From Xanthobacteraceae bacterium (GTDB taxonomy: Bacteria; Pseudomonadota; Alphaproteobacteria; Rhizobiales; Xanthobacteraceae), in the NCBI GenBank assembly GCA_022844205.1, contig JALHMF010000001.1:16615-80614 (forward strand): a stretch of 64,000 nucleotides of DNA. The letters run 5' to 3'. This document shows positions 17,315 through 24,848 of the stretch, one piece after another. Position 1 is the stretch's first letter. Each line of letters begins with the position of its first letter. Under the pieces are notes generated by a model. The model made no database searches. It worked only from the letters and a program-made list of their open reading frames with translations, and had not been told where the DNA came from. The translations under genes were made by a program, and so were the position numbers.

Positions 17315-17734
17315 TCAGTCGGCGGCCTTGACCAGCCCGCCGCTTTTGAGATCGCGGCTCCAGCGGCCGGTGAATTGCTCGATGCCGTCGGCCTTCTCGA
17401 TGCGGCCCGCGATGGAATAGCGCCGCCCGACGATCTTGCCGGTGGCGTTCTGGTCGCAGGACGTGCCGCGCATGTTGACGACGAATTCCTGGCCGGCGCT
17501 GGTACCCTTCACCGGCTCGATCACGCGCACCTTCACGCGATGGGTAAAATGCCAGTCGATGAGGTCCGGGAACGGCGGGAGCGTTTGCAGGATTTCGACG
17601 CGCGCGACGATTTCATTCTGCTCCGCCTGCGGCGGGAGTTGGTCGAGGAGCGTCACGGTTTCCCACTGCCACCCGCGGCAGGCATGGGCGGGGGAGGGGA
17701 GGAGTGTGAGGGCGACGAGAATCGCGGTCTTCAA
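17315..17734 (-). CDS. small exported protein of unknown function
   Basis: The product of about 139 residues begins with a signal peptide (LKTAILVALTLLPSPAHA) followed by CRGWQWETVTLLDQLPP. The mature part looks beta-rich and has a late Cys (MRGTSCDQNATG), so a disulfide is possible. The only plausible start for the signal peptide is a TTG at 17734, directly beside a palindromic repeat (17735-17790) that contributes the purine-rich ribosome site. An in-frame ATG far upstream (17950) would read through that repeat and the DUF559 gene and is rejected. Insertion of the repeat may have replaced the original start. Family not recognised. Confidence 0.6.
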   Translation of the reverse strand: MKTAILVALTLLPSPAHACRGWQWETVTLLDQLPPQAEQNEIVARVEILQTLPPFPDLIDWHFTHRVKVRVIEPVKGTSAGQEFVVNMRGTSCDQNATGKIVGRRYSIAGRIEKADGIEQFTGRWSRDLKSGGLVKAAD

Positions 17735-17790
17735 CCTCTCCCCGCGAGCGGGGAGAGGTCGGATCGCGTTAGCGATCCGGGTGAGGGGGC
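17735..17790. repeat. palindromic repeat, left copy flanking DUF559 nuclease gene
   Basis: CCTCTCCCCGCGAGCGGGGAG forms one hairpin and GGATCGCGTTAGCGATCC a second, followed by GGGTGAGGGGGCG. Its inverted relative is at 18139-18192. The nuclease stop codon and its last eight codons (ETPPHPDR) lie inside this copy. Confidence 0.85.
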
Positions 17791-18134
17791 GTTTCCAAGA
17801 GTGCAGCGGAGATAAATTCCAGCACCCCTTCGGTATTCTGAATGACGTCATTGTTCCAGAAACGTAACACGCGATAGCCTCGATCTGACAGCCAGCGGTC
17901 ACGGCTTTTGTCGCTGATATTTTCAGCATGTTGCCCGCCATCCACTTCAATCACCAGACGGTGCGCGCGGCAAACAAAATCAACAATGAAAGGACCGATG
18001 GCTTCCTGCCTTACGAATTTCTGACCGCCCAGCATTCTGGAACGGATTCGATTCCATAAAATCTTTTCAGCACGCGTGAAGTTTGCACGAAGCTTTCGTG
18101 ATCGCTCGGTTCGCTTCACGTTAGCAGGGCGCAT
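17769..18134 (-). CDS. DUF559 (VSR-like) small endonuclease
   Basis: This 121-residue single-domain protein belongs to DUF559, a PD-(D/E)XK-type fold related to very-short-patch repair endonuclease. Visible features are RNFTRAEKILWNRIRSR-like helices near the N-terminus (here LRANFTRAEKILWNRIRS), GQKFVRQEAIGPFIVDFVC, the acidic VIEVDGGQH and the C-terminal YRVLRFWNNDV. These hold the expected catalytic Asp and Glu residues. No partner methylase is nearby. ATG 18134 is preferred over a GTG at 18149. The gene is enclosed by inverted repeats that supply its ribosome site at one end and its stop codon at the other. Confidence 0.85.
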   Translation of the reverse strand: MRPANVKRTERSRKLRANFTRAEKILWNRIRSRMLGGQKFVRQEAIGPFIVDFVCRAHRLVIEVDGGQHAENISDKSRDRWLSDRGYRVLRFWNNDVIQNTEGVLEFISAALLETPPHPDR

Positions 18135-18138
18135 GAAC

Positions 18139-18192
18139 CTGCCCCTCACCCGGCGCTGCGCGCCGACCTCTCCCCGTAAACGGGGAGAGGCT
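18139..18192. repeat. palindromic repeat, right copy flanking DUF559 nuclease gene
   Basis: CTGCCCCTCACCCGGCGCTG, then CGCGCC, then CCTCTCCCCGTAAACGGGGAG. Read on the minus strand it has the same order as the copy at 17735-17790, with one hairpin changed, so the two are inverted with respect to each other. It begins four bases upstream of the nuclease ATG and contains its GAGGGGCAGG ribosome-site region. Confidence 0.85.
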
Positions 18193-18218
18193 ACTTTGTC
18201 TCGGCCGCTTTCAAAACA

Positions 18219-19517
18219 TCAATACGCATTCGCGATCGGCAGTTCTTCCGCCGGGAACAGCGAGATCACGCGGCAGCCGGTGTTCGTCACCACCAGCTCT
18301 TCCTCGATGCGCGCGGCGGAGTAGCCGTCCTTCGCCGGACAATACGTCTCGAGCGCGAACACCATGCCCTCCTTGATCTCCATCGGCGCCTCCATCGAGA
18401 CGACGCGGGAGATGATCGGCCGCTCATGCAGCGCGAGCCCGAGACCGTGGCCGAACTGCAAGCCGAACGCCGACATTTCATCGGGGAAGCCGAACTCCTG
18501 CGCCTTCGGCCACACCGAGCAGACCTTGTCCGTCGAGACGCCGGGCTTGATGAGTTCGATGGCGCGGTCGAGCCATTCGCGCGCGAGCTTGTAGGCGTCG
18601 CTCTGCGCGGGCGTGGCGCGACCGACGTTGAAGGTGCGGTAGTAGCAGGTGCGATAGCCCATGTAGCTTTGCAGGACATCGAAAAACGCCTGGTCGCCGG
18701 GGCGCACGATGCGGTCGGTGAAATTGTGCGGATGCGGATTGCAGCGCTCGCCGGAAATGGCGTTGATCGCTTCCACGTCGTCGGAGCCGTTTTCGTACAG
18801 GTAACGGTTCGCGTTGGCGACGATGGTGGATTCCTTCACGCCCGGCTTCAGCTCCTCGTAAATCTGCTGATAGACGCCGTCCACCATCGCGGCGGCGCGG
18901 TTGAGGAGCGCGATCTCATCGACGTTCTTGATCTCGCGCGCTTCCAGCATGATCTGCTGGCCGTCGACGACTTTCAGCCCGGCCTTTTGCAGTTCGAACA
19001 TCATCGGCGGCTCGATGATGTCGACGCCAATCGGCATGTCCGCGACCCCGGCTTCACGCAGCAGCGAGGCGATTTCCTCCGCGTGGCGCTTCATCAAACC
19101 CGCACTCGGCGGCACGGTGCCGCGCAGGCCGATCAATCCGGCCTTGCAGTGCTCTTTCAACAACCACGGCGAATAGAGTTTGTGGTGCACGGCGGCCGAG
19201 CCGAAGTCCCACAGGATCGGCTCCTGGCCCCTGGCCAGCAGCGCGAAACGCGAAAGCTTGTCGCGTTCCCACTCGCCGATCTTGGTCGAGGTGACGTAGC
19301 GGATGTTGTTGACATCGAAGAGCAGCACCGCACCCGCTTCGGATTTTTCCAGCGCCTGACGCGCGCGCGAAATGCGATAGCGGCGCAGCCGGTCGAAATC
19401 GATCCGCAGCTCGAAATCGACGGCCATCGAACCCCAGGCCGGCAGATGCCGGTCCCATTGATAGTTCGGGTTGAGGTCGTCGGGCTCGATGCGTTTCGGG
19501 CGCACGATCTGGTCCAT
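18219..19517 (-). CDS. M24-family peptidase-like protein with a substituted metal ligand
   Basis: This 432-residue protein has a creatinase N-terminal domain (about 45-195) and a pita-bread M24 domain (about 200-425). M24 metal ligands that can be matched are D280 (FFDVLQ), H357 (FGHGLGLALHE), E390 (FALET) and E405 (ARIEE). The second Asp of the usual SDxTRTF motif is replaced by C291 in RTCYYRTF. Members of this subgroup include aminopeptidase P-like enzymes and the DMSP lyase DddP, but the substrate here is unknown. Its own promoter would lie in 19518-19600. Confidence 0.8.
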   Translation of the reverse strand: MDQIVRPKRIEPDDLNPNYQWDRHLPAWGSMAVDFELRIDFDRLRRYRISRARQALEKSEAGAVLLFDVNNIRYVTSTKIGEWERDKLSRFALLARGQEPILWDFGSAAVHHKLYSPWLLKEHCKAGLIGLRGTVPPSAGLMKRHAEEIASLLREAGVADMPIGVDIIEPPMMFELQKAGLKVVDGQQIMLEAREIKNVDEIALLNRAAAMVDGVYQQIYEELKPGVKESTIVANANRYLYENGSDDVEAINAISGERCNPHPHNFTDRIVRPGDQAFFDVLQSYMGYRTCYYRTFNVGRATPAQSDAYKLAREWLDRAIELIKPGVSTDKVCSVWPKAQEFGFPDEMSAFGLQFGHGLGLALHERPIISRVVSMEAPMEIKEGMVFALETYCPAKDGYSAARIEEELVVTNTGCRVISLFPAEELPIANAY

Positions 19518-19604
19518 GGCGTTTCCTTGTCGCGAGTTTCGGATTTCGGAGGAGTATAGGCCGGTCGGTGGCTAGCGGCGATAGCCTAGATTTCGGATTT
19601 GCCC

Positions 19605-19652
19605 TCATCCTTCGAGGCTCGGCGCTATTCGCGCCTCGCGCCTCAGGATGAC
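19605..19652. repeat. family B palindrome, left copy flanking GIY-YIG gene
   Basis: TCATCCTTCGAGGCTC pairs with GCGCCTCAGGATGAC across a GGCGC...GCGCC inner part. The stop codon of the GIY-YIG gene (complement of TCA at 19643-19645) lies inside it, and the last residues Pro-Ser-Ser are encoded by its edge. Confidence 0.85.
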
Positions 19653-19957
19653 GGCTTTTTGCGGGGCTTTCCTGCGCGTCGTTTCGAGAAATCCTGAATT
19701 CCCTGCCAATCTCCCTTTATAAGCCCTTCCTTTTTCGCGCGGCTCCAGCCTTTCAATTTTCTCTCTACTGCAATCGCATCGGTGACTTGCGAAAAATGTT
19801 CTGACCAGACCAGCAGCACGGGTCTTCGAGTGTATGTGTAGCCGCCCCGCAACCCAGATTGATGTTCATCGATCCGGCGATTCAAGTCGTCGCCTGTTGC
19901 GCAGCCGACGTAAAACGAGCCATCGCTGCAGCGAAGGATGTAAACAAAGGCTCCCAT
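19643..19957 (-). CDS. small GIY-YIG nuclease (YhbQ/UPF0213-like)
   Basis: This 104-residue single-domain GIY-YIG protein shows VYILRC (GIY position), FYVGCATGDDLNRRIDEHQSG (YIG position with conserved Arg) and the catalytic-type Glu in AIAVERKLKGWSRAKK. The C-terminal tail is Lys/Arg-rich (KRRAGKPRKKPSS). Single-domain proteins of this kind are thought to act on damaged or branched DNA, but few are characterised. It lies between inverted family B palindromes, the start ATG being 17 bases from one and the stop inside the other. Confidence 0.88.
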   Translation of the reverse strand: MGAFVYILRCSDGSFYVGCATGDDLNRRIDEHQSGLRGGYTYTRRPVLLVWSEHFSQVTDAIAVERKLKGWSRAKKEGLIKGDWQGIQDFSKRRAGKPRKKPSS

Positions 19958-19974
19958 CCTCCGATCCTTCTCAC

Positions 19975-20015
19975 GTCACCCTGAGGTGCGAGCGCAGCGA
20001 GCCTCGAAGGGTGAC
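19975..20015. repeat. family B palindrome, right copy flanking GIY-YIG gene
   Basis: GTCACCCTGAGGTGCGAG pairs with GCCTCGAAGGGTGAC. Read on the minus strand it starts GTCACCCTTCGAGGC, matching the orientation of the copy at 19605-19652, so the pair is inverted around the GIY-YIG gene. Confidence 0.85.
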
Positions 20016-20043
20016 CGCGTGGGCAATGACATTGATTTTAGCG

Positions 20044-21216
20044 CTACGCCGCGCTCTTCCTGCCCCAAAGCCTGGCGGACGCGATGTCCGCACCCTCGTG
20101 AATGGTGCGCAGCTTCAGCCACACGACGCTCGGCACCACGAGTTCGCGCCCCGCGAACGTGCCGAAGCCGCAGTCGGTGGAGGCGATCACGCGCTCGCGG
20201 TCGCCGACGGCGGCGACGGCTTCGAGAATGCGGCGCGCGACCACTTCCGGATGCTCGACGAAATTGGTGGTGGAATCGACGACACCCGGCAGCAGGATCA
20301 TGTCCTGCGGCAGCGGGTTCGCTTTCAGCGCGTCGTATTCGTGCTGGTGGGCGGGATTGGCGAATTCCATCGAGAGGCCGCCGACATTGGCCTTGTAGAG
20401 AATGGGCAGTAGCTTCTTCAGCGGAATATCGTGCGTGTGCGGGCCTTCCCAGTTGCCCCAGCAGCAATGCAACCGGACCCGATCGCGCGGGATTCCCTTG
20501 ATCGCGTCGTTCACCGCCTCCAGATGCCGCTCGGCGATCTTGATGAATTCCTCGTCGGTCTTCTTCTGGAAATTCATCGTGCGTTCCATCGCGAGGTCGG
20601 GCGCGTCGATCTGCAAAATTAGTCCCGACTCGATGATCGGCAGATATTCGCGGCGCAACTCGCGCGATAACGCCGCGAGATAATCGTCGTCGCTCTTGTA
20701 GTAGCCGTTCGTCATCGTGGTGGAGACGACGCCGGGCGAGGGGGCGGTCATGAACAGCTCGCCGAATTTGCCCTGGGCGGCGGCGACGCGCTTGAAGCGC
20801 GCGATCTCGTCCTTCAAATCGGAATCGTCGAGATATTTGATGTCAGCGATCGCCTGCGGGGCGCTCGTGATCTTCGATGTATGCGGAAAGCGCTGGAGAT
20901 AGGCCGCGACCAGATCGGGATGCTCGGCGTAATCGCGCAGCACCGGACGGCGCGAGCGCCCGCCATAGCCGCTCATGCGCCGGGGAATATAGGTCTGGAA
21001 GCCGACGCGCTGCTGCTCGCCGTCATTGGCGACATCGATGCCGGCGTCGTGCTGTCTCTCGATGATCTGCCCGACCGCCCGATCCATCTCATCGGCGAGT
21101 TTCTTCGGATCGACCGCTTCGCCCGCCTCGCGCGCAATCAGGAGACCGGTCAGTTCCTCGTTGCGCGGCAGGCTTCCGACATGCGTCGTGAGAATACGGT
21201 CCCGGCTCAGGATCAT
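20044..21216 (-). CDS. cobalamin-independent methionine synthase-like protein (MetE C-terminal family)
   Basis: The ~390-residue product is a single MetE C-terminal barrel (UROD/MetE-like) without the N-terminal half of full-length MetE. It begins RDRILTTHVGSLPR, has zinc-ligand candidates in RLHCCWGNWEGPH and STDCGFGTF, and an acidic SMEFANPAH segment. Such core-MetE proteins may transfer methyl groups from donors other than polyglutamyl methyl-THF. The open frame extends to an upstream ATG at 21261. The inner ATG at 21216 is chosen because homologues begin at this motif; neither has a strong ribosome site. Confidence 0.8.
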   Translation of the reverse strand: MILSRDRILTTHVGSLPRNEELTGLLIAREAGEAVDPKKLADEMDRAVGQIIERQHDAGIDVANDGEQQRVGFQTYIPRRMSGYGGRSRRPVLRDYAEHPDLVAAYLQRFPHTSKITSAPQAIADIKYLDDSDLKDEIARFKRVAAAQGKFGELFMTAPSPGVVSTTMTNGYYKSDDDYLAALSRELRREYLPIIESGLILQIDAPDLAMERTMNFQKKTDEEFIKIAERHLEAVNDAIKGIPRDRVRLHCCWGNWEGPHTHDIPLKKLLPILYKANVGGLSMEFANPAHQHEYDALKANPLPQDMILLPGVVDSTTNFVEHPEVVARRILEAVAAVGDRERVIASTDCGFGTFAGRELVVPSVVWLKLRTIHEGADIASARLWGRKSAA

Positions 21217-21581
21217 GTTTGTCTGCTCGTGCGCTGAAAAACCCGAGCGCCCAATCTCCATGAAACGCTTTGGCGAACAAGCAGATTCACGGGGTCAAAA
21301 ACTTTGCAAATTGCTTCGGAACGACTCCGCGCGTTTACACAAATCTACACGCGGATGCAGCGCAGCATTCCGTTAGCGCCCGCAAAACATTTCTTTTTGG
21401 ACTCTTTCTATCTGGTATGCATTATTAACGGCAAGAAGTTTACCTGCTAAATATGCCCCTTCGGGCGAAGCGGAGTGAACGAAGGCAACAAGACCTTCGC
21501 CGCATCTCAAAAGTCCGATGGGCAAAAACAAAAAAACGCGATTCAATCATCGCGATCCAAGGGATCAACGGAGGAAATCGA
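21217..21581. promoter_or_regulatory. ~365-bp upstream region of the tct operon
   Basis: No gene is seen. The stretch between the divergent MetE-like gene and tctC becomes AT-rich at about 21380-21450. It includes a TGGTATGCATTATTA segment (21413-21427) whose ATGCAT core is palindromic. A loosely similar AATTATGTATATC lies at 24794-24806 just before the gntR gene. These are weak candidates for binding by the downstream GntR regulator. A purine-rich GGAGGAAATCG ribosome site precedes tctC. Confidence 0.35.
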
Positions 21582-22592
21582 ATGAAGCACCCAATTCGTA
21601 ACTTTACTTATTCTGCGGTAGCCGCAGTCGCGGCCACTATGATGATTGCTCCGGCATCGGCTCAGAAGTGGGAGCCCACCCGTCCGGTGGAATTCATCAT
21701 TCCGGCAGGCACTGGCGGCGGCGCCGACATCATGGCCCGCACCATCCAGGGCATTGTCACCAAGCATAATCTGATGAAGCAGCCGATGGTCGTCATCAAC
21801 AAGGCTGGTGGCGCCGGCGGTGAAGGCTTCCTCGATGTGAAGGGTTCTGCGAACAACCCGCACAAGATCATCATCACGCTTTCCAACCTGTTCACGACCC
21901 CACTCGCCACCGGCATTCCCTTCAATTGGAAGGATCTGACACCGGTTGCGATGCTGGCGCTCGACGAGTTTGTCCTCTGGGTGAACGCGGAGAAGCCCTA
22001 CAAGAACGTGAAGGAATTTATCGACGCGGCCAAAGCGGCCAACGGCACCTTCAAGATGGGTGGCACTGGCTCCAAGCAGGAAGACCAGATCATCACCGAA
22101 GCCGTTCAGAAAAGCACCGGCGTGAAGTTCACCTACATTCCGTTCCGTGGTGGCGGCGAAGTGGCCGTGCAACTCGTCGGCAATCATGTGGACTCCACCG
22201 TCAACAATCCGAACGAAGCGGTCGCTCAGTGGAGGGCGGGCAAGGTCCGTCCGCTCTGCGTGTTCGACAACAAGCCGCTTCCCTACAAGGAGCAGATTGC
22301 CGACGGTAAGTCCTGGGCCGACATCCCGACCTGCAAGTCGCAGGGCCTGAACATGGACTACCTGATGCTCCGCGGCATCTTCATGTCGCCGAAGGCGACT
22401 CCGGACCAGGTCAACTACTATGTCGATCTGTTCAAGAAAGTTCGTGAGACCCCGGAATGGAAAGATCTCATGAACACCGGCGCCTTCAACCAGACCTTCA
22501 TGACGGGCGCGGAATACACCAAGTGGGTCGAGAATGAAGAAAAGCGTCACCGCGACCTGATGAAGGAAGCGGGCTTCCTCGCATCGAACTGA
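21582..22592 (+). CDS. tctC: tripartite tricarboxylate transporter substrate-binding protein (TctC/Bug)
   Basis: This 336-residue periplasmic binding protein has a signal peptide ending at about residue 27 (MIAPASAQ) and a Bug-family body beginning WEPTRPVEFIIPAGTGGGAD, with KAGGAGGEGF after it. The family binds carboxylates such as citrate, aspartate and nicotinate. ATG 21582 has a GGAGG ribosome site; the frame extends upstream without one. It leads the tctC-tctB-tctA order and is separated from tctB by a strong hairpin. Closeness to oxalate genes makes oxalate a candidate ligand, which is inference. Confidence 0.92.
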   Translation: MKHPIRNFTYSAVAAVAATMMIAPASAQKWEPTRPVEFIIPAGTGGGADIMARTIQGIVTKHNLMKQPMVVINKAGGAGGEGFLDVKGSANNPHKIIITLSNLFTTPLATGIPFNWKDLTPVAMLALDEFVLWVNAEKPYKNVKEFIDAAKAANGTFKMGGTGSKQEDQIITEAVQKSTGVKFTYIPFRGGGEVAVQLVGNHVDSTVNNPNEAVAQWRAGKVRPLCVFDNKPLPYKEQIADGKSWADIPTCKSQGLNMDYLMLRGIFMSPKATPDQVNYYVDLFKKVRETPEWKDLMNTGAFNQTFMTGAEYTKWVENEEKRHRDLMKEAGFLASN

Positions 22593-22602
22593 TCTTCGTC
22601 AT

Positions 22603-22636
22603 GCCGCCGGTGGAGAAATCCGCCGGCGGTTCTTTT
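22603..22636 (+). terminator. hairpin between tctC and tctB, probable attenuator
   Basis: GCCGCCGGTGGA pairs with TCCGCCGGCGGT around a GAAA-containing loop and is followed by TCTTTT. It sits directly after the binding-protein gene. Such hairpins commonly stop part of the transcripts and protect the upstream message, giving excess binding protein over membrane subunits. Confidence 0.75.
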
Positions 22637-22656
22637 GCGCGTCGGAGGAATACATT

Positions 22657-23157
22657 ATGGCACGGAAGGCAAAGGCCCTCGAAGGTCTCACGCAGCGTTC
22701 GGTCGAGATCGCCGTCGCGCTGGCGATCATGCTGCTCGGTATCATTACGGTGTACGGCAGCATTCTGGTTGGTATCGGCTGGGGCGCGGAAGGCCCGAAG
22801 GCAGGGTTTCTGCCGTTCTATATCGGTCTCTTCATCATCGGCTCTTGCGCGATCAATCTCTTCAGCATTTTCGCGGCCGGAGAATCCGATCGCCTGTTCG
22901 CCGAATGGGGGCAGCTCCGCCAGGTCATGTCGGTTGTGGTTCCGGCGACCGTTTATGTGTTTCTGGTCGATCCGATCGGCATCTATCTCGCGTCGTTTCT
23001 GCTGATCGCGGTCTTCATGAAATGGATCGGCCGCTACAGCTGGGCCACGACGATCGGGGTCGCGATCGGCATGCCGCTTGTCAGCTACATGGTCTTTGAA
23101 AAGTGGTTCCTCGTTCCACTGCCGAAAGGCCCGATCGAGGCAATGCTCGGACTCTAA
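22657..23157 (+). CDS. tctB: tripartite tricarboxylate transporter small membrane subunit TctB
   Basis: This 166-residue protein has four predicted membrane segments, near residues 18-42, 52-72, 88-112 and 118-148, and the family's typical GWGAEGPKAGFLPFYIGL motif near 46-63. It pairs with TctA in the inner membrane. The ribosome site is GTCGGAGG. The gene lies between tctC and tctA in the standard order. Confidence 0.9.
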   Translation: MARKAKALEGLTQRSVEIAVALAIMLLGIITVYGSILVGIGWGAEGPKAGFLPFYIGLFIIGSCAINLFSIFAAGESDRLFAEWGQLRQVMSVVVPATVYVFLVDPIGIYLASFLLIAVFMKWIGRYSWATTIGVAIGMPLVSYMVFEKWFLVPLPKGPIEAMLGL

Positions 23158-23233
23158 CGAAAAAACAATTCACGCCCAAGCGGCCACGCAAGAGCCGCCG
23201 GCAGGGGAAACCGCCTAACGGCTGGGGAGTAAC

Positions 23234-24736
23234 ATGGAAGAAATCGGCAATCTGTTTCAGGGCTTCGCGACGGTTATCCAGCCGTTCAACATCGTCCTGA
23301 TGTTCGTGGGCATCATTCTCGGCGTGCTGATCGGCGTGCTGCCCGGTCTTGGCGGCGCCAACGGCGTGGCGATCCTGCTGCCGCTCACCTTCTCCATGTC
23401 GCCGACCTCGGCGATCATTCTGCTCTCTTGCATCTACTGGGGCGCCTTGTTCGGCGGCGCCATCACGTCGATCCTGTTCAACATTCCCGGCGAACCGTGG
23501 TCTGTCGCCACGACCTTCGACGGCTACCCGATGGCGCAACAGGGCAAGGCAGGCGAGGCACTCACCGCGGCCTTTACTTCTTCCTTCGTCGGCGCGCTGT
23601 TCGCCGTCATCATGATCACGCTGGTGGCGCCACTGGTCGCCGCCTTTGCATTGAGATTCGGGCCGGCGGAAAAATTCGGCGTCTACTTCCTCGCCTTCTG
23701 TAGTTTCATCGGCATGAGCAAGGAGCCTCCGTTCAAGACTCTGGCGGCCATGATGCTCGGTTTCGCGCTTGCTTCCGTGGGCCTCGATCAGGTCACCGGC
23801 CAGCTTCGCCTGACCTTCGGCTTCACGCATCTGCTCACCGGGTTCGACTTCCTGATTGCGGTCATCGGCCTCTTCGGCATCGGCGAAATCCTGCTGACGA
23901 TGGAAGAAGGCCTCGCGTTCCGCGGCAACAAGGCGAAGATGGACCTCAAGGTCGTGCTGAAGACCTGGAAGGAACTGCCAAAATACTGGATGCTTTCGCT
24001 GCGTTCCTGCCTGATCGGCTGCTGGATGGGCATCACGCCGGCCGGCGCCACGCCCGCTTCGTTCATGAGTTACGGCATTGCAAAGCGCATCTCGAAGCGT
24101 GGCAAGAACTTCGGCAACGGCGAAATCGAAGGCGTGATCGCGCCGGAAACGGCCGCGCACGCGGCCGGCACCGCAGCCCTGCTGCCGATGCTCTCGCTGG
24201 GTGTGCCGGGATCGCCCACCGCCGCGGTTCTGCTCGGCGGCCTGCTGATCTGGGGCCTGCAGCCGGGTCCGATGCTGTTCATCGAGAACAAGGAATTCGT
24301 CTGGGGGCTCATCGCCTCGATGTATATCGGCAACATCGTCGGCCTCATCGTGGTGCTGACCTGCGTGCCGTTGCTCGCGGCGATCCTGCGTGTTCCGTTC
24401 AGCATTATCGCGCCGCTGATCCTCGTGCTCTGCGCGATCGGCGCCTACAGCGTGAACAACTCCACCTTCGACGTCGTCATGATGATGGTGTTCGGGGTCG
24501 CCGGATATTTCCTGAAAAAGACCAACTATCCGCTGGCGCCGCTGGTGCTTGCGATCGTGCTCGGCTCGAAGGCCGAAGAGGCCTTCCGCCAGTCTCTGCT
24601 TTCCTCGCAGGGCAGCCTGTCGATCTTCTGGTCGAATGCGCTGGTCGGCACGATCATGGGTCTCGGCCTGATCGCCCTGTTCTGGAGCGCGATTTCCAAC
24701 GTCTGGAGCCGGGTGCGCGGTCCGGCTACGGCCTGA
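23234..24736 (+). CDS. tctA: tripartite tricarboxylate transporter large membrane subunit TctA
   Basis: This 500-residue polytopic membrane protein has the TctA signature GVLPGLGGANGVAILLPLTF (about 36-55) and the inverted-repeat motif later in the chain (ETAAHAAGTAALLPMLSLGV, near 301-320). It forms the transport channel with TctB, driven by ion gradients. A hairpin terminator follows the stop. The first residues MEEIGNLFQGFATVI match family N-termini, and a GGGGAG ribosome site precedes ATG 23234. Confidence 0.93.
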   Translation: MEEIGNLFQGFATVIQPFNIVLMFVGIILGVLIGVLPGLGGANGVAILLPLTFSMSPTSAIILLSCIYWGALFGGAITSILFNIPGEPWSVATTFDGYPMAQQGKAGEALTAAFTSSFVGALFAVIMITLVAPLVAAFALRFGPAEKFGVYFLAFCSFIGMSKEPPFKTLAAMMLGFALASVGLDQVTGQLRLTFGFTHLLTGFDFLIAVIGLFGIGEILLTMEEGLAFRGNKAKMDLKVVLKTWKELPKYWMLSLRSCLIGCWMGITPAGATPASFMSYGIAKRISKRGKNFGNGEIEGVIAPETAAHAAGTAALLPMLSLGVPGSPTAAVLLGGLLIWGLQPGPMLFIENKEFVWGLIASMYIGNIVGLIVVLTCVPLLAAILRVPFSIIAPLILVLCAIGAYSVNNSTFDVVMMMVFGVAGYFLKKTNYPLAPLVLAIVLGSKAEEAFRQSLLSSQGSLSIFWSNALVGTIMGLGLIALFWSAISNVWSRVRGPATA

Positions 24737-24741
24737 TGAAT

Positions 24742-24781
24742 GGGCTTCCGGCGGTGGGTAACCCCACCGTCGGGGGCTTTA
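24742..24781 (+). terminator. rho-independent-like terminator after tctA
   Basis: GGCTTCCGGCGGTGGGG pairs with CCCCACCGTCGGGGGCTT around TAA, followed by TTTAAG. The stem is long and GC-rich with a short T run. It separates the transporter operon from gntR. Confidence 0.7.
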
Positions 24782-24848
24782 AGCCTATCTAGGAATTATG
24801 TATATCAGCCCGCGATAGATGTTCTGAGACGCGAGTGGAATTGCAGCA

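Noticed and set aside
18219-19517. DMSP lyase DddP
   Set aside because: The protein shares the M24 fold with DddP, but the metal ligand set and motif context differ (Cys at the second Asp), so no such function is claimed.
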